Of a stretch of DNA of 64,000 bases, positions 14,775 through 28,423 are shown one piece after another (within the stretch, counting starts at the first letter, position 1; the number at the start of each line of letters is the position of its first letter). Below the pieces are notes generated by a model. That model did not search any database, had not been told where the DNA came from, and saw nothing but the letters and a program-made list of their open reading frames with translations. The stretch comes from Mycogone perniciosa (taxonomy: Eukaryota; Ascomycota; Sordariomycetes; Hypocreales; Hypocreaceae). Both the position numbers and the translations under genes were made by a program. The stretch covers positions 1-64,000 of the forward strand of contig JAOALB010000175.1 in assembly GCA_025331125.1 (NCBI GenBank), given 5' to 3'.

Positions 14775-14842
14775 AATTAAGTAGGGGGAAAATGGAAGTT
14801 ATATGCAAATAGAAATATATATATATATATATAAATAGTAAT
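14775..14842. mobile_element. Family C right-end fragment
   Basis: The sequence GGAAGTTATATGCAAATAG, then an AT tract and AAATAGTAATTC, reproduces the right terminus of copies 1 and 2. I could not find a matching left terminus, so this is a truncated copy or a solo end. Confidence 0.5.
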
Positions 14843-16375
14843 TCTTTAAAATAACTTAATTGTTTTATATTATGTATTAAAATTAATAAAATATTTTGAT
14901 ATTCTTCAGTAAAATTGTTGAAACGTTTAAATAATACTTTTTATTATAATTAATATCTTTAAAAGGCTTAAAATATATAAAATCTTTTAAGACTCAATCA
15001 AAACATTTAATTAATTATTAATAAAAATATTATTAATTTTAGGAACTACTAATTAATATATTTGTATTAGTATATTAAATAATATGTCTTTATTTGTTAT
15101 GAAATTAATCAAAGTTTTCAATTTAATAGTAGTTAAATATATTATTATTTTTAAAGCTTAATAGTAAAGTTATATTTCAGGCTTTAATTTATACTTTAAA
15201 TGTTTCATTTTCTGTTACTTACTATGAAAAAACTTTATTTTTATATTTTTATGAAATTAAACATCTTTTATCATTGAATTATAGAGATAGAATTAACAAT
15301 GAAGATTATTATCTTTCATAATTATGCTTATGAAATATATATAATGAATATTAATGTTAGGCTTTTATAAAGTTTTAAAGAGAAAAGGGAAAGGTATTAA
15401 TTTAATAGGCACAATTATAAGTTATTAATCTAAGTTGAGTTAGGGGGCAAGCTTTAAGGTATTTCATATTTATTTCGCTTATAATTAATCTTTTATAGAT
15501 ATAGGGTTTAAAAGATAAAAGCTAGGCTATAAAGCCCTTGTTACAAATTTAAGAATAAAGGCAATTTATAATTTATTAAATGTACACTTTACAATGGCGC
15601 AATTAAGTTAAAGGATAGTATAAACTACTATAGTATAGAAGGGCAGGTTAAGGCAAATCTTATTATCAGGCTGTAAGGATTAAAAAAACTTGAAGGGTTT
15701 ATGGAAAGCTATAGCTATTAAAATGCGTGTTAAGGCGTAGGCATATAACTGGGACTTATATAACTAGGCTTTGATTTTGTATTGTGGTTGATACGTTAAT
15801 ATATAGATTTATATAATAGAATATCTAAATGTATACAATTTTCAATAAATAATAAAATATATTTAAAGCTTCATAGAACATATTATTTATTTAAAAGGCT
15901 ATTATAGAAATGACTTTAATATTAAATAAAACTTTCCGAAATAATTAAAAGGGGTAATTAATGAATATATAAATTAAAATTCCCTTTAACGTAAAGAATA
16001 TAGCATTGTTATAAAGCTATATTTATATTTTATTCTTCATAAAATGTATAATAAATAAAGTTATATGAAAAATGTTTATTTTATTTTAAATATTGTCTTT
16101 TTATTTTAAAACATAAAAAACAGTAAGTAAAAGGTTCTAGATATTATAAAGTAAATAATAAATATAAATACCTATTAATTATTATACTTTTATTATAAGT
16201 TATTTTTAAAGAATATTTTCTTTATTTACTTTGATATCATTTTTTATCTTTTATTTTATTATTATTTGTTTTTTATAATTTTCCATAAATCTTAATTATA
16301 TATTTCAGAAATGTATCATTTTATTTATTATGATTATATTATAGTATATATATACGTAAGAACAGCTATGTAGAT

Positions 16376-16640
16376 ATACCTAATAATAGGTTAACATCTA
16401 TTGCCACTTTAGAAAAAATGACAGTATATGGCACAGATGTGCCTTGCAACAGCTCGAGAGCTGTTGCCACCTAATATTTGATGACAGTGCATAATATAGC
16501 GTTGCTTCTCCTCCAGTTAGCCTTATTGGTTAAGTCTTTTTATCTACTTGTTTTTTGCTTTAAGAGCTTTCTTTAATCACATTATAATAGTATATAATAT
16601 ATAGCTTTACCTTTCTTTTAATAATTAATAACTATAAACT
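16376..16640 (+). repeat. Repeat D, copy 1 (inverted partner at 23.4 kb)
   Basis: This segment holds a small perfect palindrome around 16449-16468 (CAACAGCT, CGAG loop, AGCTGTTG) followed by TGCCACCT, TTATTGGTTA and TTTAAGAGCTTT. The same landmarks occur in the same order on the minus strand at 23340-23570. No coding content is recognisable. It could be an LTR or a transposon end; the type is unknown. Confidence 0.6.
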
Positions 16641-17929
16641 TTAATAGACCTTCAACCTACTATAAATAATATTTATAGGAATAGCTAAATTATGTTTATT
16701 TCATAAAGAAATAAAGGTCTTAATAAACTAATCTACATGATTGAATGAACGCTATAAAAATTAGAAAAGAATAGTTTAATATATATATATTAAAATCTTA
16801 ATAACTTTATATATAAAAAGCTATATTAAAGCTATCATTTAATAAAAGGCCGATTTATAAATACAATAGTGTTAATATAATATTTTACCTTCATAGTAAA
16901 TAAAGTTATAATTTATATTAATAGTTCATTGACAAAAAGTAATCTGAATAATAATAGTCTGTCATTTATTAAACGCATTATAAATATTATAACTGCTATT
17001 TCAATTAATAAGAGTATTATTAATATCTTTTAAAAAAAGAAATTAATATAGTCAATAGTATGTAATATTTTATCTTTAAACTTATTAATATTTAAAGTTA
17101 ATTATATAAAAAGCTTAATGTATAAAGCTTTATAGGTTTGTATATAGCTTTTTGATATAAAAATTAATATTATTTATTATAATATAGAAGCAACATATAT
17201 TACTGTTATTAAATCTAAATCTAAATTTATGACAATTTATGAATAGTAATTTTATTATAGAATTAAAAAAAGGATTCAAAAATAAATAAATTTTAATTTT
17301 CTTATTTAATATATAAAATAGAAGAAACTCGAATAGTTTTATATTATATTTGAATTTCTTTATTAAGAAGATCTTAATATAAATAGATTACGTTCTAAGC
17401 ATGAATAGAATTATAATTTTATTTTTATAATATAAAAAAAGAAAGTTATTATATAAACTAAAGGTTTAAAGTTTATATAATATTACGTAAATTAAATATA
17501 TAAATAAAAAGGCTTTAATACAAATACAAATATTATTTATGTAAATAAATAACCTTTTTCTTTTAGTATATATTAAATACTCTTTTTATTCGATTAATTA
17601 AATCTATAATTTCATGTTTTATAATAAAAGTAGAAAGATTTAATACTATATTTCTATATAAAATTTCAACATAAACTACCTGTTAGTGCGTGCAGTAGAA
17701 ACCAACTATTAGACTTTGCTTAAAAGTTGGCTACAAAAGTCCTAATATACCGTCAAAGTCTCATATTCCGTTTCGTTGAAAGCTACCGCTAAAGTTTATA
17801 TATATTTTTTTATGCAATAATCATTTCTATCTTATTACAGTATATTAAAATCTATTATAAATCCTTGATTTCCTTTTAAGTCTTTCTTCATCTACTTCTC
17901 ACCTTGCCCGCTATTTAACTATCTTTTTT

Positions 17930-18200
17930 ATTATCCTCTCATAGCACTCTTCATTTAATAAAGGAAGAGGCCGCAATATTGGCAATATTGGTATCTTGAT
18001 ATAGTAGTTGAAGTGGCTAGCTAGTGGCGATAACGGGATATTAATAACGTCTTCATTCGGTGGTTGTATCGGCTCTTATGTTGGCTCGTTATCGTCGTTA
18101 TCATCATCGTTGTGATCAAAGGGTCTAACTTTAATATTAATAGAGCTGTAACTTCTATTTCCCTAAAAGGCATCTAACATCTAGTTAAGGATAATAGGTT
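17930..18200 (-). pseudogene. RIP-decayed coding relic, copy 2
   Basis: On the minus strand one frame reads VRPFDHNDDDNDDNEPT, a stop, then a stretch containing PPNEDVINIPLSPLASHFNY, and further stops follow. The acidic Asp/Asn run and the long open stretch in such A/T-rich DNA suggest former protein code. It is a diverged partner of 8770-9000. The family is not identified. Confidence 0.4.
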
Positions 18201-19792
18201 ATTGCATAGCTTATTAAACTACTGGTTCAATATTAATCATTTATCTTATATTAATAATACAAGGATCCTCTTCAAAGTTAAATACCAGAGCATATTCTTT
18301 ATTGCTCATTTCAAAAGGACTAAATTCCTAATCCTTGCCTACAGCCTCAAGCCATTTTTTAAACAATATACTATGAATGCTGTTACATTTATTTTCCCTT
18401 CATTGGACTTTGGATTTATTAATCTTAATCTTAATAGAATACTAATCATTTTATAGCTACTGTTTTTCTAAAAACCAGTATTGTATTAATACATTTACCT
18501 AAAGCTAAAGGCAGTAATAAGTGAACTAGCCAGTCATATAAGCTTACTGCGTTTTCTTTCACTACTACTAAACTTCTTTATTTACTGCACTTATGTAATG
18601 GACTATACCGTACTTTATATTTAATATATTGTGCTAGAATAGCACCTTTCGCTATTATAAGCCTTACCTAATAAAAGCCATTACTTAACCTTCAATTGCA
18701 AAAATCTTTCATATAAACTAAAGTAGGATAGATTTAGCTGTTATATTAATTAATTAAAGCAGTATATATATATATAACTCCCTATTATTTAAATTAAAAC
18801 CCTTGAGTGATTACAGGTATATTATTTCAATAACAATAACCTAAACCTATTCTTTATATCTATCCTTGCACTTTAAAAGATTAATTTAATATTGTCTAAT
18901 ACTCTTTTTAAAGTCTTTAAAAAAGTATGTATTAAATTCCTACTATGAAATATTTTAAAGATTTTATTGGACTTCTTTTTGAAGGTTTAACATAGGTTTT
19001 CTTTACTTTAAAATAACTTTCTTATTATCCGAGCCAATTAACTATATCAATAATTTATACTTAAATAGCAGAAAAAAACCACTTTCTTAAAGCTACTAAA
19101 TATATATCATAAAGAAATTATATTTATTATTCATAAAATCCCATAGCCAATTACTAAGATAAACAACAAGCTTTAACCGATTAATAAGAGTAATTACCTT
19201 TTATACATTTAATATATTAACATAATATTAAATAGCAGCAGTATAAAAAAAGGGTTTTAATACTGCAATAAAAAGTTGTTTAGAGCCTTATAAAATAATC
19301 ATTATAGCTTTTAATAAGGTAAAGTTAATAGTTTTTTTTAATATAGTTAAATTATAATAGTTAGGATAATATATATGATTATTTTAGATATATATAAATT
19401 TGTATATAACTAAAATGAATACTAATAGCGGCTTAGTATATTAGACTTTTATAGTATATTAAAACTTTTATAGTTAATCTTTAGGTGAAGATTAATAGTT
19501 GGTTTCTAATGGACCTAGTATTTAATAGTAATAAGTTACTAGTTTATAGTTTTATTAAAGTAGTAATGGTTTTTTATTGATTTATGTTATTATTATAATC
19601 ATTACGTTTTGTAATAGTGATTTATTTACGTAACTAATATAAAGGGTTCGATACATAATAAATATATTTTTAAAGATTATTATGAATAATGTTATAAACT
19701 TAAAGGTATTTTATTTAATTATTTAAGTATTCATACTATCAATAAACCTTTAAAGGACTTTTTATCTTTAAAGCTTAATCATTTATTTAAGG

Positions 19793-20316
19793 CAATTACT
19801 ATTTATATATCTATATATTTGTATTTGCATATAACTTTGTAATTTGCCCTACTTTCCCCGCCTATCCTATATATACCGCGCGATTAGAATCTAGTATATA
19901 TTAATAGGATAATATAAGTAAGTAAAAATGCGCCAATTATTCTGTATAGGAAATACATCAAGGCGCGCGTAACTATATTATTATTGAATCATTATACAGA
20001 ATCCCTAATCGCTGCTTTTTATTTATTGACCTAACGGCTGTATACGGTTCGGCCCTCCTATATGCTCCTCTGTATAGTTTATATTGCCGCATTCTGATGC
20101 CCGCGATAAGGCTCCTATAGCCCTGCCTTAGCCTCAGCGTTATAAAGACTATAATGCCTGTGATGCCTGTGTTCTTTTATTGCTTTATGTGGCAGTTAGA
20201 GGCGGCCTGGGTAGTTTAGAGGCTTGAAGGCAACGCGAGGGTGTTATTCTAAGGGACAGAAGGAATTGGCTAAACGTTAAATAGGGCGAAAATAGAAGTT
20301 ATATGCAAATAGTAAT
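19793..20316. mobile_element. Family C TIR element, copy 2 (longer form)
   Basis: The left arm (AATTACTATTTAT, then TATTTGCATATAACTT and TTTGCCCTA) and right arm (TAGGGCG, AAGTTATATGCAAATAG, TAATT) are inverted copies. The same core landmarks as copy 1 appear (TCCCCGC, TCTAGTATAT, AATGCGCCAATTAT, GGCGCGCGT), but about 280 bp of extra G/C-richer sequence lies between 19985 and 20265. The extra segment may be ancestral sequence lost from copy 1, or acquired sequence. Confidence 0.65.
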
Positions 20317-22254
20317 TCTCTTATTTAATAGTTTTGTTATATTCACTATTTAACTATAATAAAATAACTATGAAAATCCAACAAGAATTATTTAATATAA
20401 AGATCTAACAAAGGGACTATAAAACCTTTCAAAATATATATACATATATATACATTTTAATAGTTTATTATATATTATTAAATAATCATATTAAAAGCTT
20501 AATTAACAATATTAAAGTCTTTTTTATAGTTGATATATATTTCCCTCTAAAAAGGCTTATAATATGTATATAAAGTAGTTTTAACTTTATTTATGAAACT
20601 GATATTATTTTCAAAAATATTGATGACTCTTTGTTTATTGATATTTAATAATTTACGTTTTTGAAATATTTTTTTAGATTTTTGAATGTTTTTAATTTAC
20701 TAGTAAGTAAATAAATAAATATATTTACAGTTAAATAATGATACTATAGTTAAAGCTTTCATTTAACATTTAGTTTATATTGTGACATTTCATTTCTTTA
20801 GTATTCACTTCAAAACCTTTCATTTCAAACACATGTTTCCTTTTTCATAATGTAATGTTGTTTATATACTACCCGCGAATATCTCCCTACAGATGATTAC
20901 ACTTTATATTATCCCGACCTAGAACCTCGCCACCCCCCAAGATCGCCAGGGCTTTACGCTAAAAGTACTATCTTTTTAGTTTTCTATTAAAAGTCCTATA
21001 TAAAATCATGTTGAATTCATTAATTTAAGAGATTTAATTAAGTAGACGTTATTGATATATATAGTATTTCTATAACATTATATTATCCATTAATAGAGAA
21101 ATAAAGTCTAAAAGTAGATAATATAGAACTATTAATATTTACAACTATTTTCTTAAGATTCTTTAGTATATTAATACTTGAATATAAAGTTAAAATAACT
21201 ACAAGCATTCTAATATTTTAATAATAGTTAATTAATATATACTATTTTATACTTGACCCATAAAGATACTCTTTAAATTTTTACTTCAAGTATTATTTAT
21301 AATTCAATAAACTGTTAAGAATGTAATTCAAAGTATAAGTATAGATTATACTGGAAAGTCTAGAAGAAATCTATATAAATGCATTATATACTAATATATA
21401 GTATATTAAGTCCTATACTAGTAATCTTTCAGTATTCCTTTTATCTGCTCTATATAAAAATTTTGAAAGCCTACTATTCTTTTAGCTATATTATTAAGAG
21501 AATTTTACCTTTCCGCTTTAGTCCTTAGGTCGCCTTTACTCTCTCCCTATAACCGCTATATTTATAATAGAAAGTAATTCTATTTCCGTTACTTTTACTG
21601 TTCAAGATCTTTAATTGTATATAAACTATTTATGCAAATAGCAACTCTTATCTTTACTAATAGAAACACTTCTTTTTATATGTATGAGTTTATGCATCTA
21701 TATATTTAGATCTTGTTTTCTATAATATATATAGGATAGTAATAAGTATAAAGGAAATACAATTACTTACTTATTTATATAGAAAGTAAAAGATTATTAT
21801 CTCAATATAAAAGTTAAATCCTCTTTAAATTAAGCTCCATAAAACGTTTGAAATAACTTATTTTTGGTAATATATATAATATATATAGATTCACTATAAA
21901 AAGAGATATATATGTATTGATAGAATTTAATTAAGACATATAATTTATACAATCTTAATATATTGATTTAATATTTTACGTTATATAATAAAATAATATA
22001 TATTCAACTTATATTATTAATAAATAATAAGTTTATTAAACCCTTTCTTGTATATTTATATGTTTATTAAAATTTGCTTTAGTATAGTCATGTAAAGTGA
22101 TGTATTTATAGTATCTCTTTTATTAAATATCAATGATGAAGTTTAGTAAAAATCTATTCTATATAGCTTATATAATATATTAAGTAATATTATTAGTACT
22201 ATAATTATATTATTATACAAACATATTTTATTACAGTACTATGAAATAAATAAA

Positions 22255-22600
22255 TATTCCTACTAGAATAAATAGTCTATATATATATAGAAATTTTCCT
22301 AGCTTTTAATTCCTTTTTCTATATTTTTTTCAATTACAACAATACTTATTCTATACATTTTAGTAGATTTCCCTTTAAACCTATTTTTAGCCTAGTATAG
22401 CAATGCTACAGATAACTTTAAGCTGCTGGTGTTTTCAAGTGAAATTAAAGACTACTTATAATCAATATTATAGGGGCCTAAAAAGCTGCTTTATAGAATA
22501 TATGGCATATAGGTTGCGAAAACCCTTAGTTAATAAAACTATATCTCTATTAGAGCAGCAGGAGAAGTATAATAGTCTCAAATAAAAGAATAGCCGACTT
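22255..22600 (+). repeat. Repeat E, copy 1 (heavily decayed)
   Basis: This is a direct partner of 25036-25400. Shared landmarks in order are TACTAGAATA.ATAGTCT, TTCCTAGCTTT, TTCTATA.ATT, AGCAATGCT, GAGCTGCT/AAGCTGCT and AAATT.AAGACTA. In this copy many C or G bases of the partner are T or A. A minus-to-plus comparison suggests former coding DNA: the partner begins MDFPSDLLLA in the same register. Confidence 0.55.
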
Positions 22601-23339
22601 AAAGGGAATGTATATAAAACTGCTATTTAAAGTCATTTAATTATCAGAGAGTAACTTAAAAAGCCTTTAAAGTTTAAATTCAAATACTATTAAAATAATT
22701 GAAATGATTATTGATAAATAATAGCTTTTGAAAATGCATAATTAATTTAAATATATAAGGAATTTAAAAATATATATATAAAGAAATAATTTACTGTTAA
22801 GATACTATAGTAAAATAATGAGAAAATAAAGGAATTATATTAAAGTTAAATTATTAAATGATAATGAAATAACATAAAACCCTACAGTATTAATATAGAT
22901 TTACCTAGTAAGAGTGGAATATATTACTATTTTATAGTATATAGTAACAAATAAAGTAGCCTTTGATCGTTGTTATTTTAATTAATTTGTTTTTAAAGTA
23001 ATATTAGTAAAATAACTGAAAATTACTATTGAAATAAATAATTCATATATAACTATGATATAGTTATGGTAATTGCCTTTAAGCTAACTATGCTTTTAAC
23101 TAGATAGTCAATACAATCAATCTCCCTAATCTCTTTAATTTAAAATATTATTATTATTACTACTATTATCATTATAATAGAGATATCGCTTTATTAGCTA
23201 AAAGCTTTTATAACTTACAATTTACTACAGCCTTGAAAATATTAACTAAGTATTTTAAGCCTGTATATTATTAACTATAAACACTCAATCTTTAACTGTA
23301 AAGGGATTTATTATATATCAAAGTTAACCTAATGTATAA

Positions 23340-23570
23340 AATTACTATTATTATTATATTTAAAAGTATTATAACATATTACAGCGTAATCAAGGAAAAG
23401 CTCTTAAAAGCAGACAAAAAGGTATAATAAAGAAACTAACCAAAAGAGCTAACCAACGGATAAGTAAAGCTAGGTCGTATACTGTTATCTATTACAAGGT
23501 GGCAATAGCTCTCTAGCGATTATTGGGTATATCTGTGCAGCTGGCGTCAGGTATATCCATAATATCAAAG
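23340..23570 (-). repeat. Repeat D, copy 2 (inverted)
   Basis: Read on the minus strand it matches 16376-16640 through AAGAGCTTT, GGTTAG, the CCTTGTAATA region and the palindrome, here degraded to AGCTCTCTAGCGATTATT. Mismatches are mainly transitions. Confidence 0.6.
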
Positions 23571-25035
23571 ATTAAGGAATTAAAAGCCAATGAGATTTCT
23601 ATATATATATATATATTGGTAATTTCTATTTATTTTAATAGTATTATACAATGAAAGTTTCAATGGTGAATGAATTAATTTAACTATTATATTTCTGAAT
23701 ATTTAAACATAATATAAATATATATAACTTCAGCTATTAATTAATCTATAACCTCATATAGCTATCAATATAATCAAAATGACGTTTTTAATAGCTAAAA
23801 ATATAGGCAATACTATGAATTCTTCTTAATTTGAACTTTTTTTCAGCTTTTTATTTTATAGCTTATGTAAGGTGTCGCGGATAACTATATTACACTATAC
23901 TATAATATAATATAGCTTTATAGGAAAAAAGAAAAGTTAACCTTAAATTAATAAGTATATAGGCTATTATAGTTTACATAGTAAAATAATATAGTTAAAA
24001 ATTAGTAATACTTTAATAAAGCCTAATAAATACGTTAGTTACTTTAGAAACCCGGTACTGCATTAGAGGTATATCCTTATTCAGCAGAAAAATAGGCGAA
24101 AGGATTATGTTAAACTCTATATAAAGATATAGCCTTTACTTTAATAAAATAGAGTGCGAGTGTTAATCTTATAGTTAACCTACTCCTCCTGCCTTTTATA
24201 TCTTTTTACCTAACTTATTATGAGGGCTATACCTTATTAGTATGTACTGTTCAGTGCAGAGGTTATATATTGTGATAAAAAAATAAGAAGTTTAATATAT
24301 AATATATTCTTAATTACAACGTTCATATATAAATGAAAATAATTCAAGTAATAAATATTATTATTATTGTTGAATCTGAAAAGAATATGCAGAAAGTAAT
24401 TATATTAATTATTAAAGAAATATCATTGATACAGATAAAGTAATAACAAAGAAATATAGTTCATTAAGTAAACAACTAATAAAAGGACTTAGGTTAAGAA
24501 AATTATATACAATAATATATATAATGAAAAAAGGTTTTATTCAATCAATTACGAAGTTCAATTTAAGGTAATTAATATATATTAAATGAATTATTATATA
24601 ATTTACTATTATTAGTTATATTCAAAAAGTCGAGTAATATTTCAATGTATATATGTAGTAAGACAATAATTATATAAAATGAATTAAAAATATAAAATCA
24701 AAGTTCGAAGAGATGAAGGTTAAATAATAATATATACCAATTAAAGTTATTATGTATCTGTATTTTTAATAATATAAGTAAATGAATTATAATTAGTATT
24801 AAAAGGAATTATTTTATATAATATTTTATCAATATGATAAAAATCATCGTGTGAATAAAAATTTAAAAACTTGAATAAATAAGCCTATAACATTATAAAA
24901 TATCTGATAATAATACGTATTCAAATATCTATACAATATAGTATACCAATAAATAAAAACTTAAACAAATAATATAGTTGATATTTGATATTTTTAATTA
25001 TATATATGTAAAGTGATGCTATTGGAATAGATAAA

Positions 25036-25400
25036 AATTATTACTAGAATAGATAGTCTGCGCGCATGTGCCGAAATCTTCCTAGCTTTCAATTTCTCAA
25101 TCTTTCACAATACCTTGAATCGCAATAACACTAATTCTATATATTATAATGGATTTCCCTTCAGACCTGTTATTGGCTTAAGCTGGCAATGCTGTCGATG
25201 ACTCTGAGCTGCTACGTGCTTTTGATTTTAATAGCGAAATTGAAGACTAGCCGCAGTCGCCTTACACTGCTAGATTTGCCTGAACCTTCCGGCTAATAGA
25301 GCTGTGTCTCTGCTACAGCAGCAGCAGTAGCAGCAGTATTGTCCTAAATCGAGGAGGTTGAAGAGATTGTACCGGTTACTTTATATATAGCCGGAAGAAT
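25036..25400 (+). pseudogene. Repeat E, copy 2 (less decayed coding relic)
   Basis: From ATG at 25160 one frame reads MDFPSDLLLA, a stop, AGNAVDDSELLRAFDFNSEI, EED-like residues and another stop, then a CAG-rich stretch. This looks like the N-terminus of a once-coding repeat; the stops are TAA or TAG at positions where CAA/CAG would fit RIP. The protein family is uncertain. A loose likeness to the acidic N-termini of Rtf1-type elongation factors is only an impression. Confidence 0.4.
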
Positions 25401-28400
25401 ACTCGGCCTAGATGGAATATTTATAGATAGATTATATATTAAAGACACAGCTGTTATTTGAAGTAAGTTCATGGGATCAGAATAGCTAGCTATAGATGCT
25501 ATATTACATACAGTAATTGAGTATTATATATAAAGTATTTACTAAAGTAGTAAGTAATATCGTCAAGGAAGTTATTGGGAGAATTCCATAGTTATATATG
25601 GACAATTTATGTTAAGACTATTACATTCTATTTAAATATCATTGTGTTGTGGTAATAAATTTAATTATTTATTATATTCAAATTATAATCATAATGTATT
25701 TTAATTTTTATTTTAAGTTTATACAAACTATATATTCTAATGCTTTAAATTAATAATATATAAATTCTCTTATCGAAAAACATTTATTATTTTCTTTTCT
25801 CCAAATAAAACTATTTTATAAATAATGACTGTTACTGTTTATAAAATAATATCAACTTTTTATATTAAATTAATAAAAATAATACTATAACCTTTATACC
25901 ACTACTAGGTCGATTGCGAGTCGTTGCAATCAATCGCCTGATCTTTTGCACACTGGCGCAACAGATGGAGTGGTTTCGTTACAAAAGTCTAGTCACGTTT
26001 GCCATTACTATAAGATCAAATAAATACTTTTATTATCTATGTGCAAAGCGAAAGGCCTGATATATTATTAATTGTATTACATACTACCATTGTATAATCT
26101 ATGCACTATATGTTCTATTTCTATTATATTTAATACCTTATTCAGCTGTATATAATAAAGAAGATCATAACTATGCTCGATAGGATATATTTAATATAAT
26201 TCTCATGATACTGAAGGAGGACGAAATTAAATTGAAATAATCAAAATAATTATGTAAAAAAGCATTTTAAAGAATTTATCGTACATAAGCCTTTTATCTG
26301 AGTCCTAGGAGCTTAAGGTTTTCATTCAGCGCAACTCAAAGTTTTGGCCAGCTAAGGAAGGTTAAATGGCCACAGTCTTGAATAAAGCACTGCAGGTAAA
26401 TATAGTATTATACATATTATCATGTAATTACTATTTTTAAGGTCTAGGTATGGTCCTTATTTATTCCATTATTTATATATATATCTAGGTTCTAGACCTC
26501 AAGGTATTATTTTGAAGTCTACAGTTAAATAGAAGTAATAAACACTTTAAAAACTCTATTATACTACTATTAAAAGGGTTTAATGTAAATGAATAAATAA
26601 AACATAGCTTTTTACTTTGTTTACTTTTAAAGTGAGTTAGAATAGTCTTCATAAAAGTAATAGAATTATTAAAGGAGGTAATTGTGATATTATTAAAGGA
26701 TTATTACCCTTTATTTTCATGTTAGGACCTAAGTTATGAAGAGATTTACGTAATAATAGAGAATACTATTAAGTATAAAAGTAAATAATGAAATAAAAGT
26801 TTTAAAACTACTAAAATAAAAAGATAAAAGAAGTGCTAGGAGTCCTTATGGGACAGACAGGTCAGACATAGGCGGGTAGCGCTAAAAAAGAGTGATAAAG
26901 ACCTACAGATGATATTAGGCAACACCTAGGTAGGAAGCTGGAATATTACAAGGAACTAGTAGTTGGGGATCTTAGCAGTAGTTTGTTGATCTTTGAGGTC
27001 TTATATTCTTCGAGATACTTGAACTTGTAGTCAATATATCATGTACCCTATTTTCATTCACTTTATGCCCTTATATTGCTTAAAATACATCTCGCTTCTT
27101 GATTATTAAACTTCCCTTTACAGTATCTATGCCAGAAAACCAGAAGCACCAAGGCACTTGCGATCGCGTGGACCGGAAAGTGTACATAAAAGCATTAAGG
27201 TTGAAAGGAAAAAGAGCAAAAGTTGAAACTATTTATAGAGATAAAATGTTTTATTACAGTGGTATGAAATAAGTGTATATAAAATGAAATATAACAATAA
27301 GTCTTTCATTTCTATTAATTAAAAAGAGATAATGTGTCTATATTGAAATAAAGTAAACAAAGGGAAAGTAGAATACTTTATAAATATAATTAATAGATTT
27401 GATATGATTATTATTAGATGAGGTTTTCTATAATAAGGGGCATATGATTTATTTAATAAGACATCGGGTATCTAAGCTTTAATTACCCTAGGATTCATCA
27501 CTTTTAAATTTTGAAAATCGTAAGCTATAAATCTTAAATAAAAAAATCCCGATGGTATTAACATGAAGGATTTAAAAGTCCTCCTGGCAGCTTCTTTACC
27601 TATAAATTGAATAGTATTAGTTTAAGCAATACAATTTTTATAAGAGGCCAATATTTAACTATTAAAAAGGTAATAATTAAAATAAATAGGAATCAAGTTA
27701 TAAATAAAATATGATTAAAGCTTCATACATAAAGGAAGTCTAGTAAACTTTTAACGATAAAGAAATTGAATTAATACCTTAAAAGACTAACAGATAAATA
27801 TTTTTATAAGTGAATTACTTTGGAGAGGCTTTATAGTTTCTTAATACTTATGTAAAAACTTACATACATATGAATAATTATATATATTTATTAATAAATC
27901 TTAATATAAGCTATAATACTATATTGTACTATTATGCCCTTAATTATTGGAAGTATACTATTGTCTAGTTACTATATTAAGCGGAAGGGATTTTTTTTAG
28001 CGGAGTTTTCCTTTTAGGCAGTTTAACTAGGGCTATTGTATTTTATATAATATTGTGTTAGTATAGTTAGTTAATATGCTAGTCCTAGCTGAAATATGGT
28101 ATAAGCTAATACCCAATTATTTATATTGATAGTAAAATCTTGTAATTAACAACTTGAAAGTAATAACTTCAAGTAATAATATTAGAATAGAGACTTGCAC
28201 AATTTTAATTTAAGGCTATGAATATTGATAGTAAAACTTTAGATTTATTTTTTAAAAATTATGAAAGGTAAGTTATTATGAAAACTTTACTAGTAATTTT
28301 TATCTCTTTAAAATAATTGTAATACAATAGATACTAATAAAATGACTGCCTTAAATATAGTTGCTTTTACTGTAATTTAAAGTAACTTATATATACGTTT

Positions 28401-28423
28401 TTTAATAACTATGAGTAGTTTAT

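Noticed and set aside
14578..14808. Minus-strand open frame of 76 codons
   Set aside because: It overlaps the end of a family C element, is A/T-driven, and has no recognisable content.
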